64,000 nt of DNA from Pieris napi (taxonomy: Eukaryota > Arthropoda > Insecta > Lepidoptera > Pieridae). The position numbers and the translations under genes were made by a program. Positions 34,871 through 47,035 of the stretch are shown one piece after another; position 1 is the stretch's first letter; each line of letters starts with the position of its first letter. The stretch is taken from the NCBI RefSeq assembly GCF_905475465.1, contig NC_062259.1, positions 13,030,501-13,094,500 on the forward strand. The letters are read 5' to 3'. The notes beneath the pieces were generated by a model. The model saw nothing but the letters and a program-made list of their open reading frames with translations, did no database searches and was not told where the DNA came from.

Positions 34871-35479
34871 TTTATTAAGTAACTAAATTACCATTTTTTT
34901 GTTGGTTTTGTATTTTTATAAGGGCACAGTACCAAGCCCTTGCTAAGACCCAGTTGACTATTTTAGAAAATGTGCATATATAAGTTAGCAATTATGATAA
35001 TAATTAATTTTTAATTATTATTTATAATTATTTGGTAATCCAAATAATTATAAAAAAAATTAATATGTTACCATATTAATGGTGGTATTTCTATATAAAT
35101 GACAACTAATTTTAGTTCTGGTTTTTAATTAACCTTAGTATCATTCATTAATATAGAAATACTGGCATAATTAAACTTTGGGTAGCTTAATTACTCAATA
35201 CTTATTTTACAAAGAAGTTTCACTTCTGATGTGTCCTGCCCTAACAGGGGGACCCTTAATTGACAAGACTGCACAATAAGTGAATAAAATATACAGCCGA
35301 ATAAAAAAAAAAGCAAATTTAAAAATTTATCAGGAAAATCAAAATTACATAATAAAAAATACAAGAAATTAACTACTATAGGCATTAACAAATAATAGTT
35401 TATACTTTTGACAGTTCACTTAACGGACAATGAAAAAGTTCCGTTAACCTATAAATACATATTTCAATTATAAATAATT

Positions 35480-35612
35480 CAAAAATCTAAAATTCAAAAT
35501 TCAAAATCTTTTATTCATTTAGGTAACACAATGTACATTTACTGCCAGATCTCAAATCAAGTGCGTAGAACGGACGAGAAGAACTGGAAATAAACTCTCC
35601 GCCACTCTTTTT
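35480..35612 (-). repeat. LINE/SINE 3'-end family C, reversed
   Basis: AAAATCTTTTATTCATTTAG, GGTAACACAATGTACATTTA and AATAAACTCTCCGCCACTCT are all shared with 24104-24330. Confidence 0.78.
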
Positions 35613-36616
35613 TTTATTTATTCGTTAACATAATTAATACACCGAACCATATGAGCCCTTTTCAGAAGGTTAGTTAGATGCTAAGGTACTGAAGTAATAT
35701 CGAATTACTGTCCTTGCCAATTAAATAGAATATATTTGAATAAATCTTGCCCTTACCCTCAGAGTCGATACTTAGCACAATGTGCGATTCCCGTAAGTCA
35801 AATAAGTTTTTAACATATAGAAGTCATAAGTACTAACCCACATTCTCAGCGCTATGTTTGATTACGGTCGCAAGATTGCTTTTATTATTTGATAAATTAT
35901 TGGATAAAGTGCATTTTACAAGGATAAAAATATATATTACTTACTATATATACTATTTTATCGCTAGTTGAAAAGAAAAACCTTATTATACACATCATAA
36001 GGATATTTAGGTAATATAAAGTGCATGTATTTGACAATTAGACCAGTGCCGATAATTTTTGAAACCAAAAAAAATTACAGTAGGATGAAACCCATTAGAA
36101 AAGCAGGGGAATATGATCAAAATGAAAGGAAAAATAAATTACGGTCGATCTGAGGTCGGGAAGGGGTAGGGGAGGGAGGTTTAAGGGTAAAAAACGGTTT
36201 ATCTCGATTTCCGGCAAAACTAAAAGTCCTATCGAAGAAAGTTAAATGGCAAAGTTGTAGGTAATAAAAAGATCTAAAACTTTTGTATTCACACATTTTT
36301 CACATAACCTCAAAATTGGTGTGAAAAATTCAAAAAACCAAGTTTTTGGTTTTTTATTTTTATCTTTTACAAAAATTTATTTTTTTTAAACGAAATTTGG
36401 TGAAAACTTACCTTATTATGTCCCAAATATACTGTAATTTATTTGATTAAAAATATTTATTTTTTCACCTTATTTTGAATTAATATCGAAAAAACACCCT
36501 AATTTTCAATCGAAAATTCTGACGTCAAAATTTCAGCTTTTTTCAAAAATTTGGTATGCTTTCAGTTCGTTGAAATCTCTACTTTCCTTTTCCTATGGTA
36601 AAAAAATATATATATA

Positions 36617-37348
36617 CAGTCAAAACCGGTTATAACGACATTGAAGGGACCGTATAGTTGCCGACGTTATATCCGATAGTCGTTATAAGCAATGTCATAT
36701 ATTATATACACACAAGTTTAGTTCATATGTATGTACAATACATACAAGTTATATTATCATAGTTATCTTTCTAGAATAGGTAGGTATGGGTTATAATATG
36801 GTATGTTAATATTATAATATGTTAACGAGTCAAAAAAGAAACAAAAATATTTATTACGAAATAATTAGGTACAAAAGTAATCAGTCTTTTGGTCTGTTTT
36901 TTTTAGCCGTCTCAAATATTTTTTGCATTTTACGTTTCATACTCCTCAAGGTATGAGTATCACCAGTATCAAACTGTTCGTTAAAGGCAACAAATTTTTG
37001 TAAAATCGTTACAGCGTTAAGAGCCTCCGAAATCGTTGTTGGCTGAAACTGTTCGTTGGGAGAAAGTGCGTAGGTAATAATATGCCTAAATATTCATTCA
37101 ACGCCTCTAAATAAGATTTAAAATCGTTTGTATTGTTTTGTTTTGCTGAGACAAGAAGCGGTTGGTCGTTATAGCCGATGAATATCGATAAAATTTCGTC
37201 GTTGTAAGCGATATGTCGCTGTATCCGATGTTGTTATAAGCGGTTTGTTTACTGAATAGTTTACTAGGGATTCAGACGGGACCGTACAATCTGGTTGTAA
37301 TAACCGATAGGTCGTTGTAAACGATGTCGTTATAAACGGTTTTGACTG
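36617..37348. mobile_element. Pogo/Tigger-like element inserted in the foldback arm
   Basis: The ends CAGTCAAAACCGGTTATAAC and the reverse complement CGTTATAAACGGTTTTGACTG-type end are flanked by TA on both sides, with CAGT termini as in pogo/Tigger elements. Subterminal sequence at 37190-37340 repeats variants of GTCGTTATAAGCGAT. The opposite foldback arm preserves the unfilled target site. Confidence 0.9.
36881..37060 (-). pseudogene. Transposase C-terminal scrap in the pogo-like element
   Basis: The minus-strand frame reads TISEALNAVTILQKFVAFNE, then a DTHTLRSMKRKMQKIFE segment and a stop. It resembles the C-terminal helical tail of Tigger/jerky-type transposases. The rest of the protein is absent. 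Confidence 0.55.
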
Positions 37349-38219
37349 TATTACCATAGTAAATCTTCTCAGAAAATGCAAAACATCGTATGCAGTAACG
37401 CCCAGACCCGTCATACCCTTCCCTACTTCTCTATAAAATACGAAAATTTTAGCTCATCTAAAGGCTAAAAAATTTTTTTAGGTCACTCAGGTATATATAA
37501 GTTATCTTAAAATAGTAATAAATAGGCATCTAATTATAATTTAAAGAAGATTCATAGAGAAGTAGGGAAGGTTATGACGGGTCTGGGCGTTACTGCATAC
37601 GATGTTTTGCATTTTCTGAGAAGATTTACTATGGTAATATATATTTTTTTTTTACCATAGGAAAGTAGAGATTTCAACGCACTGAGAGCACATCAACTTT
37701 TTGAAAAAAGCTGAAATTTTGACGTCAGAATTTTCGATTGAAAATTAGGGTGTTTTTTCGATATTAATTCAAAATAAGGTGAAAAAACAAATATTTTTAA
37801 TCAAATAAATTACAGTATATTTGGGACATAATAAGGTAAGTTTTCACCAAATTTCGTTTAAAAAAATAATATTTTTTTTAAAGATAGAAATAAAAAACCA
37901 AAAAGTTGGTTTTTTGAATTTTTCACCTAAATTTTGAGGTTATGTGAAAAATCTGCAAATACAAAAGTTGTAGATCTTTTTATTGCCTACAACTTTGCCA
38001 TTTAACTTTCTTCGATAGGACTTTTAGTTTTGCCGGAAATCGAGATAAACCGTTTTTTACCCTTAAAACTAACCCCCCTACCCCTTCCCGACCTCAGATC
38101 GACCGTAATTTATTTTTTCTTTCATTTTGATCATATTCCCCTCCTTTTCTAATGGGTTTCATCCTACTGTAATTTTTTTCACTTTTTATTTATTTTGAAG
38201 GCTATCTGCACTGGTCTAA

Positions 38220-39155
38220 ATCAGTTTTACACAGTTTAAAATTAAACTATTGTTGCTTAATAAGAATATTTTCTGTATCAGCATAGGGCGGGTTGACAAG
38301 ATGTTGTTGAGGATTTTTAGTTAATGTATGTAGTGAGTTTTGAAACGTTAGTAAAAATTTTGTTTTCATCAAAGTGGTTAAAGTTGAAAGGGCCTCGGAA
38401 GAAGCAAAAGCGTTGGACGAAGAAAGTTCGGTTGCTTTTATGTAGGTTTGCGTTGTGTGTGATGAATGTTTAGAATTATAATAAATTAGTAGGTTCTATA
38501 AAGTTTTAATCACAAAGGATCGCATGCTTTAAAACATTAATGAAACTAATCAATAATTGCAGCGTCCATGGCTCCGTCGGAGCGCTACATTACTCAATAA
38601 ATATACAGTTTATATATCTATAGAAAGAAACTGACATAGATACTAGTATATTTAGGTATACCAGCATCATGTATTGCACTAGGAATTTAAACCCAGGTTA
38701 TTCGGGAGCCATATTCTCACTAAGCCATGAAGGCGGGATAATTCATGCAAGTTTTGTGTTTAAACGTAATGTTTACTCTGTAGTCTGCACCAAACATTCT
38801 AGTGGATTCATAATTGACTCAGACTGATTTGTTATATGTACATGGCAACAAAAATCAGCCGTTGCCTAGGATCTCTAGACATAATTACATCTCTAGACAT
38901 AACTCGCTCCTGCAGAGCTCGCCAAACAACCCGTGTTGAGCTCTAAAGGCCTTTCAGGGCAACAGAAAAATTTCTAAAAAACGAGTGAATATTCCGCATC
39001 TAAAAGCCCTTTGAACTGCCTTTTCATGCTCATATTATCAAACATTACCTAGAAAATTTTAATGATCTTTATAGCAAGGGGGATTCATAAAATATCCCCT
39101 TTGTGAGCTGTCTGTTGCATTTGTTATGTCACCTTTCTAAGCAATATTATGGACC
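38220..39155. other. No gene seen
   Basis: AT-rich intron or intergenic sequence without motif-bearing frames or repeats that I could place. Confidence 0.45.
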
Positions 39156-40235
39156 CAGTGTTGCCAACTCTACGTCTTTTTACGTAGATCTACGTATTTT
39201 AGGCCTTTCCTGAAAACCTACGAACTTCAGTCACAGAATCTACGTATTTTTAATCAAATTGTAAAATTTTGCACAATTTCCAAATTAATTCGGCTGAATA
39301 GGCATAACATCTATTACTTTCGAAAAAGAAAAGATAAAAACAATCCGACCGGGATGGAGAACTTTAAGAAACACAAATCTTCCATTTCAAGAGGATCAGC
39401 TAATCAAAGCAGATGAATTTTGGCGTCATATTGACAAAACCCTCACAGGATTACTTTTTACAAAAAAGTGGTCTAAAAAGTAACCCTGAGCCAACGCAAG
39501 ATCATATTAAACTTTTTAGTATAAAACATGCACAAATTTAATTTACCAAAAAATAATTTTTGTAGTTATACTTCTTTAGGCGCGTTATGAAAAATTGATG
39601 AGAGTGAAATTTTACGATGTGCGCGCATCGTGACACAAAACTAACAGAAAGAAGTTAGTGGCGCATGTTGGCACGCACGCCGCCTCTGTTTACTGTGTAT
39701 TTATATTTATAATATTTATCCACATGCTTTGAGTTTCTACATTTAAAACACCTGTTTTCATTATACAAGTGCGAATTTTATATGTGCGTCTGAATTATAA
39801 TGAAAAGAAAAAAAAGAAGTACTAATTAATATTAGAAAATAATAATAAATATAAATATAATACTAATAATTATTTATTTATTTAATTTTTCAAATGTAAA
39901 CTGAACTTTATTGACTATAATGACTCCTTTTCCAGTCTTTGATTATTTGATTGTAATTAATTATTTGCTTGTAATCAAAAACTATTTTTCATAAAGACAA
40001 AGAAGTATAACTTCTTACGCGCGTACATTAAAGTACACGGACACTTTTTTATTTTTAATAATAATTTTAAAATAAACCACTAGTTTTATTCAGTTTTACC
40101 TACTCTACCCTCTTCATTTCACTCATTAAAAAAAAGTACGTAGATCTACGAACTTTTCCTATACAATTTTTACTAAATCTACGTAATTTTCTAATCTGGC
40201 CTACGTAATTTTCAAAATCCGAGTTGGCAACACTG
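39156..40235 (+). mobile_element. hAT element, 8-base target duplication
   Basis: Ends CAGTGTTGCCAACTC and GAGTTGGCAACACTG, with TATGGACC duplicated on both sides (39148-39155 and 40236-40243). An 8-base duplication is the mark of hAT. Subterminal copies of CTACGTA/TACGTAG are abundant. A short frame near 39350-39450 (TNLPFQEDQLIKADEFWRHI) may be a transposase scrap. It is 1080 bases including a nested element. Confidence 0.92.
39564..40012. mobile_element. AGTTATACTTC element nested in the hAT
   Basis: The ends AGTTATACTTCTTT and AAAGAAGTATAACT are inverted; GGCGCG and TACGCGCG lie beside the ends. Related elements are at 44213-44629 and, with AAACTTCTTT ends, 51939-52290. Confidence 0.65.
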
Positions 40236-40243
40236 TATGGACC

Positions 40244-40799
40244 TACTACACGTCTGAAATTGCCATTAGATATTTTGCTGTGATGGCAGCTGTTTGCTTA
40301 AATTTTTTTTTTCAATATTACTTAACATTCTGAATTAAGTTTAGCTAGTTATCTATGCGTGTGTCAAATTAATTAATTACTACCTATTGTTTTATTTAAG
40401 TATACCAAGAAAACCAGACCCGTTGGTATTAGGTACATTCAAGTACTTCAGTACTTGAACTTTAGTTTATGGTAAAGTATAATAATTTACCATAATACCA
40501 AACCCCTTTATTAACTTTATCAATAACATTTATGCTAACGATAAATTAACGTCTAATTCTATATTTATCAACATGAGCTAGTTACCTACAATCGTTTAAG
40601 TATCTACAACCTACTTAGAAACACAATGTTATCTAGCTCTTATCAATAATAAACTTCTAATCTGTCGGAGATTGACAGTTTCTAACCAATAGGTCGAGAC
40701 CTAAACTTTTGAACCAACTTGGCGACTGCTGCTGAAGGCCTTGAATTTGAGTCCATTTTGGAGATATCAAGGTATTGTTTGCGCGTCCCCAGCAAAAAG
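40244..40799. other. No gene seen
   Basis: AT-rich sequence leading into the CpG-rich stretch that starts near 40800. Confidence 0.45.
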
Positions 40800-41103
40800 T
40801 AGCCGCTATGAGGATTGTGGAGTCGTAGTATGGCGGCAGTGAGGTGCGGGGGAGGCGTAGGCCACGTGCGGCGGTTGCCAAGCGACGCGGGCGGGGGCCG
40901 CGTTCCCACGCCTCTACCCTCCCCACTTCACCTCACCGCTTGGCACTCGCGAGCCCGGAAAGTGCAAACTCCGGACCGACAGTCAGTCCTAGTGATCGCC
41001 CACGGAGGGAGTTCTCGTGTCTTATCCATCTAGCCGCTCCCCGTGTACGGTCGACGCGCGCTTTTTGCGGTCTTTAACCCACGAGTGACCCTAACCAGCA
41101 AAC
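40800..41103 (+). promoter_or_regulatory. CpG-rich promoter-like region / 5' UTR
   Basis: An abrupt GC- and CpG-rich stretch in AT-rich surroundings, ending directly in an ATG exon with a good splice donor. The overlapping open frames here on both strands are what GC-rich DNA gives by chance. The segment GTGCAAACTCCGGACCGACA and the following TCAGTCC resemble an insect initiator context, but no start site can be fixed. Confidence 0.5.
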
Positions 41104-41162
41104 ATGGATGGCGAGGCGTCCCAAAGAGATTCTGGAGAAGTGTCCCCTACTTATGAGGACAG
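41104..41162 (+). CDS. Short first coding exon, possible alternative Imp start
   Basis: AACATGGATGG start context. It reads MDGEASQRDSG to SPTYED and ends GAC AG|GTAAGT in phase 2, leaving a split Arg/Ser codon. The acidic, Ser-rich leader has no domain. The phase equals that of the Imp exons at 17728 and 22633 and of the ATG exon at 59820, so all could share one downstream acceptor. The owner gene is not proved. Confidence 0.5.
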
Positions 41163-41809
41163 GTAAGTCCTAAATTCCGACCGCGTATCCCCACGAAACG
41201 GAAAAATTACGTCATAGGGACGCTATCGCAGTGCAAGCGTAACGTTATCGTATCGCTTTGCCTTTAAAATGGGGCCTAGTATACTTTGACGGAGTTTTAA
41301 TAGTCTGTGTAAGAAACAATCCTAGATATTAGTTAGTTTGTCGAAATATGCGTATAATAGTGTATATAGGTGCTTAGAGGCGTCTGTGGGTTAGAAACGT
41401 TAGTTGTATAAATTGTTGATGAGTCACGTAAATATCAGTAAGGATCAAGATGATCCTATTTACACTGAAATAATCTATTAAGAAGTGTCATGCCCGTTTT
41501 GTTCTTCGCTTTGCGTGTAAGTGTAGCTATTACCTAGGTTCAATAAATTTTTTATATCTTTTACGTCATAAAATGCAAAATTTTAAGGCTCTGCGTTACC
41601 CAAGTCCAAAATATAGAGGCATAACGTGGTTGCATTGGCGATTTTTTTATTGTCTACCATACGTAGATAAGAATAATAATCTTTTTTAAATACAATTACA
41701 TATATCTAAAACAAATCATTTAACCTGGAATCGAAGCCATAAATATAAAATATACCTATCTGTTTTTTTTTTACTTACAATTAATTTAGTAGCAGTATTA
41801 CCAAGCTAA
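41163..41809. other. Intron start, nothing recognisable
   Basis: AT-rich after the first 100 bases; no motif-bearing frame. Confidence 0.45.
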
Positions 41810-42011
41810 AGGCCGGTTTACATTAATCATTAGTGTTTAGGAGAGTGCTTCCGATTTACATTATCATTAGTGTTTAGGAGAGTGCTTAAGGATAGTACTT
41901 TAGTTGAAACATGTAAACGCTACTTGGTTTAGTAAACGCTACGCCAAAGAACTTGCCTTTCAAGTTGTATTAAAGCACTCTCCTAAACACTAAGATAATG
42001 TAAATCGGCCA
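41810..42011. mobile_element. AGGCCG MITE with duplicated left terminus
   Basis: The left terminal repeat appears twice in direct tandem (41810-41850 and about 41850-41888, each ending GTTTAGGAGAGTGCTT), followed by the normal body and right end. TAA flanks both sides (41807-41809 and 42012-42014). Confidence 0.9.
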
Positions 42012-42339
42012 TAAGATAAGGACGATTTAGACGAACCGATATTTGTAATAGTCTGGACATAAATACTGTTGGTTAGGTTTATAAAAACCTTTTAATTATT
42101 TTGAATTTGGAACATGTAGGTTAGGTAGGTATAGGTATATAATTTTAAAAACTTCTTTCGATTTTACGCCATTTCACATATTTTTTCGTGTTCATTATCA
42201 AATTACAATATGGAATGGGGTGTTGAAGAAAATAAGATTGCAGAGTGATCTTGCATAAAGTGAAAAGAACAGAAATATCATAAAATTTCACGATTAAAGA
42301 ACACTACAATAAGCAAAATGATAAAATATACACTCCCAG

Positions 42340-42830
42340 TTCTAATGGAGCTGCTCAAGTGGTTGAAAAGATACAATGTGGTCATCATCCCGCGGCAGTT
42401 ATGGTTTGGTGGGGCGTGTCTTACCAAAGAGTCACATAACTAAATTTTTGTGAAAAAGGAGTGAAAACTTCAGCCAAAGAGTATCAAGATAGTCTTGGAT
42501 CATGTTGTGAAACCTCTCAGCATTACTTTTTTAAAATATACCGTGGACTTTCCATCAGGATTCTGCTCTTGGTCACAAGGCACGAACCCAATCCTGGCTT
42601 GAAACCAACGTCCCGGATTTTTTAAGAGCTGAAAACTGGCCTTCATCTATCCCAAATCTCAACCCTTAAGACTTTAAATTATGGTTAGTTTTAGAGGACA
42701 TGGTCTGCTCTTAACGATACGGAGACATTGAGTCTTTTAAACATCTTTGGAGGAATCAGTGGCGAAATTTCCCTTGGAAACAAATAGACTAAAGGCCTGT
42801 ATAAAAGCCAAAGAGGGCCATTTCGAATAT
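42340..42830 (+). pseudogene. Tc1/mariner (maT-like) transposase C-terminal half
   Basis: Frames give QCGHHPAAVMVWWGVSYQRV, FCEKGVKTSAKEYQDS, WLETNVPDFLRAENWPSS and KACIKAKEGHFEYNVF. These match the second half of Tc1/mariner-group transposases of the maT type, including the PSSSPDLNPLD-like third-Asp region (here PSSIPNLNP). Frameshifts and a stop inactivate it; the N-terminal half is missing. Confidence 0.82.
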
Positions 42831-42849
42831 AATGTTTTTTGATTTTCTT

Positions 42850-44212
42850 CTAAGACTATTAAATATATAGGTATAAATTATATCAACATTACGACTGTAT
42901 TATTATGGCTGGACTAGGTCCTACCTACTTCCGTTCAATCACGTTGGTAGAATAAATGTGGTGATTTTAAACCCTCGCATTGATGCTACCAACATTTACT
43001 TTTATATATATTATAATAACTACCTACTGCATTGTTAATTTGATATCGATATTATTATGGTGGGATTTTTTGACTAATTAGTATTTACCTTGTAAACCAT
43101 AAACTCGGCAATTTAAAAGAATGGCGTATAGATTCTTGACCGCTCTACGCCCTTTTTAAAGAAATCGTTAAAGCAAAATTCGTTATTTCAATTGTAAATA
43201 TGGTTTGCATAATGCATTAGAAATGTTAGGTAACATTGTAACGGACTTGCTTTGACAGGCATTGTGACACTTATGCGTTTTTCAACTTCTGTAAGTAAAT
43301 ATACATAATGCTTCTGTCTCTCATACAATAAATACATCTGGTAAAAAACTTTTTAATCTCAAGGCTGTTTTATCGCATTATTAGACTAGATTATTAGATA
43401 GACTATATAAATAATATTAGAGATTATAAGAAAAAAAATCTTAGATTTTATTTATCTGCAAATAAGGCTAATTTCTAATCTGACGTTACCTCCACGGAAA
43501 AGGAGCAATATCTGAATGTAATTTTGTAACTATTAGCTGGGAGTTGGAACTTGGCAGGATCTAGAATTACTTAATGTTTGCTCGCACCCATTTGCAGTCT
43601 GCAAATATCATTCAATTTAAGGGTCGTTGGCGATGTAACTAGATAATTCAATTTGTCGGTTCATGTTGCATAGACCAATAGCACTACAATACCCGATCTC
43701 AATATTTGTTTTTACTGTGTAATATATTTCTTCTAATACCTCGCCGAACATTTAAAATTTAACTTAACTTAATAATTGACCCAGAAAATAGATAACAAGT
43801 TCTGTTGACTTGTATTCGAGTACCTGAACCATGAGTTTTCAAGTACTGAGAATATGTTTGCGTTTAATGGTATTTTTGCCCGTAACCAGAGGCTAGATTT
43901 AATACAAATATTGTATATAATATTATCTTACGATGATATAGATGTTATCACGTTAGTGTTTAATGCTAAACCCATGGTACAGCCACAAGTGTTCATTAGC
44001 GACTCAGGAAGTAGTACTCTATAGTAAACTGATTCGAAGTTGCTTTGTTGTTTTGTCTGACGGCTCGAGTTCATACTGTTTAGTCTAGAAATATCATTTT
44101 AACAATTTCCCCTAATAATTAATTTCATACATGATTATTACACTGACGCGATGGCAACGATCAATTTATTAAAAATTAAATAAAACGTGTGTTCTTATGT
44201 ACACGCGTTAGA
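42850..44212. other. No gene seen
   Basis: AT-rich, without splice-bounded frames or repeats that I could identify. Confidence 0.45.
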
Positions 44213-44629
44213 AGTTATACTTCTTTGGCGTAACATGATACAAATCTTTTAAAAATTTTGTTCTACGTTTGTAGAAAAAACGGCACTAACAATAGAAAAA
44301 AATTTACACATCATTTTTTCCAAAAGAAGTTATTATTACTTCAAAAAACACTAAAATTTTGACTATAGCTAACTTCAGGGTGTCGGATTTATGTGATGGT
44401 GTGCGCGCGCATGGTAAAAGTTTACTCATCATTTTTCCCTAACGCGCAAAAAGAAGTATAAAGGCCGATTTACATTATCTTAGTGTTTAGGAGAGTGCTT
44501 AAGGATAGTACTTTAGTTGAAACATGTAAACGCTACTTGCTTTAGTAAACGCTACGCCAAAGAACTTGTCTTTCAAGTTGTACTAAAGCACTCTCCTAAA
44601 CACTAAGATAATGTAAATCGGCCTTAACT
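44213..44629. mobile_element. AGTTATACTTC element carrying a MITE in its right end
   Basis: The left end AGTTATACTTCTTTGGCG is mirrored by CGCGCAAAAAGAAGTATAA at the right. The MITE at 44462-44624 sits inside the right terminal palindrome; removing it and one TAA restores GAAGTATAACTTC. Confidence 0.75.
44462..44624. mobile_element. AGGCCG MITE, full length, TAA duplication
   Basis: 163 bases with inverted termini AGGCCGATTTACATTATC and TAA on both sides. The body is reverse-oriented relative to 30488-30650. Confidence 0.95.
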
Positions 44630-46136
44630 TCAAAAACTTATGCTTTACGCCCGAACCCAATGACCTATCTCAATCCATTGTTGACCATCTGAGATAGAAA
44701 AAACTGTTGTAGCAAGTAATTGTAACACGGATTGTAATAGCTATCTGTCGATACAAGCTATCCATGGGAGGTCGGATCGGTGTCTGTGGATAGACCTTTG
44801 TATGAAAATGACAGTTTATGAAAGCTCGATTCCATCAGTTAATTATTTTAACAGATTTTAACTTACACCAGTTTTTTAAATAATTAAAAAAGCTGTTTAT
44901 GTTTTAAACATAGACATGTATTTTTTAATGTTATTTGTACGGTTTTATTTACTTCATTTGGTTTACATTGATTATATTATCAAATATGAGTTTTACTCGG
45001 TAAAACGGAACGACAAAGAGCATTTTATCCGTCGTCAAAAATGGATTGTCTTCGTAGGGTTGGGATAGAAGGGATAGTAGGGATGCAGATAGAAGATAGA
45101 TCGACTGTCACGGTCTGATTTCAGATTGTTTTCAATCTGAGATTATGGATTAATTAAGCCTATGTGATGTAGGTTTAGTCCCTGGTGCGACGTAAAGCGT
45201 ATGGCTGCTTATATTGTAATGAAGACATCTAGTAATTCCCAATATTGGAAATATAATAGTACATAATATAAAACATTTAACAGAGTTAGTTATTATTGGC
45301 CTCTAAATTTTCTTTAAAATTCAGTGAAATTTGCATGGTCATTAGGTGGGCTAAGGTGAGTGAAAGTAGTAGTAAGAATACAAAGTCCCTGGGTCTCAGA
45401 AAGCAGAAATCCCAACTAGCTGGACGTGTATGTGTAATGAAAGGGGTAGTGGCCAGGTGTAAATGTTTGTGGTATAGTAGTGTAGGAGCAGCGCGTGTCC
45501 ATACAAGCCGGCCGTATGCCTTTGTGCGACCTTTCTTCCGCCGCTTTCTCTTGAGATGTGCACCCTTTATTTGTGATTTATTGCAGTGGCTTTGTACATC
45601 TCCCTTTATGAAGCACGCGCTGCAGGTTAATATGTACGTGACTGCGTAATTTGTTTTGAATTTCCTATGTATTTAATGTGAGAATACAAGCGTATTTGTT
45701 GGTTACGTCTCTATTTTTACTGAATTTTAAAGATACTTAGCTGAGCTTAGACTATACATACTTTGATTGTTCCCTCTATTACAATAAACGGTTTTTAGTC
45801 TTTGTCCATATTTCCAATAAATGTAATATTAAATCGCAGTTCTGATTGCGAGCATAAGACGTTCAATGTCCTGAAGACAGTTTGTTCTAGAATGGTCCGA
45901 TTCCTTTTGACTACATTGGAGCGTGTAAATTGAATTTGCCAATAGTTCAGCATAACTTTAGTCGTATTTACATAAAGATGGATAAGATGCTCGCTTTTGA
46001 AAACACAGTGCAGACCTGACGTCATAGCTGTTCCATTTCCTGACAAACAATGGGGAGTGGTTGCGCAAAATTGTAATATTGAACTTTGATGTCGACTTAA
46101 GATCTGAATATTATTTTATACCTATAGGAGCATTGC
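44630..46136. other. No gene supported
   Basis: A 117-codon frame at 45296-45649 (start TTG) and a minus-strand 83-codon frame at 45795-46046 show no domain or splice context. Both are noted but not called. Confidence 0.4.
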
Positions 46137-46290
46137 TTTTTGAATGATTGCTGGAATTGTTAATAGGTGATTGACCTTCCATGCCCGTCACGTTTGGGTC
46201 TCAAACGTTCTAGTAGTTATTGCACATACAAAGAAAACCCCATTGGTGCACAGCCAGTGCTTAGGCTATCACTGCCTTTGGTTTACTTGG
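46137..46290 (-). repeat. SINE family B, degraded fragment
   Basis: AATAGGTGATTGACCTTCC and CATTGGTGCACAGCCAGTGC match internal and head segments of the SINE at 16851-17121. Middle portions are lost. Confidence 0.6.
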
Positions 46291-46658
46291 GTGAAAAAAA
46301 AATAACTCTACAAACAACAAACCAGCAAACAGTTTGATATCCCAGTATCTTTTAAGTATCTTACATCCGATTAATATTAATTTTTACTTTACAAAAACTC
46401 TACTGTACTCTAATAAATATAAAACAATTGAATTGTACTCGAACTTGCGATAAACGCAGAATGATAATTCTATAATTAGATTGAAGATATCTTATGAGTC
46501 ATTATTTACTTGGCGTTACTTTTCATACATTTCATTGGTCTCTGGTGTAAGTTGGTTTGTTTGGAAACTGATGCTTCCATTTACTATTCAGTTTTTGTTA
46601 GTTATTATTATTATTTTTAAACCCAAATTTTATCTGACTCCTATCTATACTATCTTAA

Positions 46659-47012
46659 TATATATAAGTTACGTGTCACGTTGTTTGTCCGCTATGGACT
46701 CCTAAACTACTGAACCGATTTCAATCAAATTTGCACACCGTTTGCGGTTTGATCTAACATAAAAGATAGGATAGCTTACATCTCAATATTATTTTATTGC
46801 AAATTATTTGTTAATTATTTGATAGTCACAATTCTAACAGATGGCGCTGTGTTGAATATACCCACGTTTCACATAAGCTACAATTTAATGGCATTACCAC
46901 CAAAAAAGCATGGTGGTCCCCATGACTGGTGTGTTCTCCTACCGTTTCCCTTGAATAGTTTACTACTATGTAATATAACAATAACCTTAGCCACAGCAAC
47001 GCTTGGCCGGTA
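46659..47012 (+). repeat. Repeat family D, copy 1 of cluster
   Basis: From AGTTACGTGTCACGTTGTTT through CAGATGGCGCTGTGTTGAA to GCAACGCTTGGCCGG. Frames read from it (for example at 46819-47037) recur in the sister copies and are not genes. Confidence 0.85.
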
Positions 47013-47035
47013 CGCTTTATACTATATAATATTAT

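Larger units (their letters stand above)
36038..38219. mobile_element. Foldback element with about 670-base inverted arms
   Basis: The ends GACCAGTGCCGATA and TATCTGCACTGGTC are inverted and flanked by TA. The left arm (36041-36616 continuing at 37349-37440) pairs with the right arm (about 37540-38216) over nearly its whole length, around a loop of about 100 bases. A 732-base element interrupts the left arm. Without it the unit is about 1.45 kb. No coding sequence was found. Transcribed, it would give a very long hairpin RNA. Confidence 0.88.

Noticed and set aside
40657..41077. Overlapping frames on both strands in the CpG-rich block
   Set aside because: GC-rich DNA has few stops by chance; only the ATG exon with a GTAAGT donor is supported.
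45296..45649. 117-codon frame with basic residues
   Set aside because: TTG start, no domain recognised, no splice signals consistent with an exon; left uncalled.
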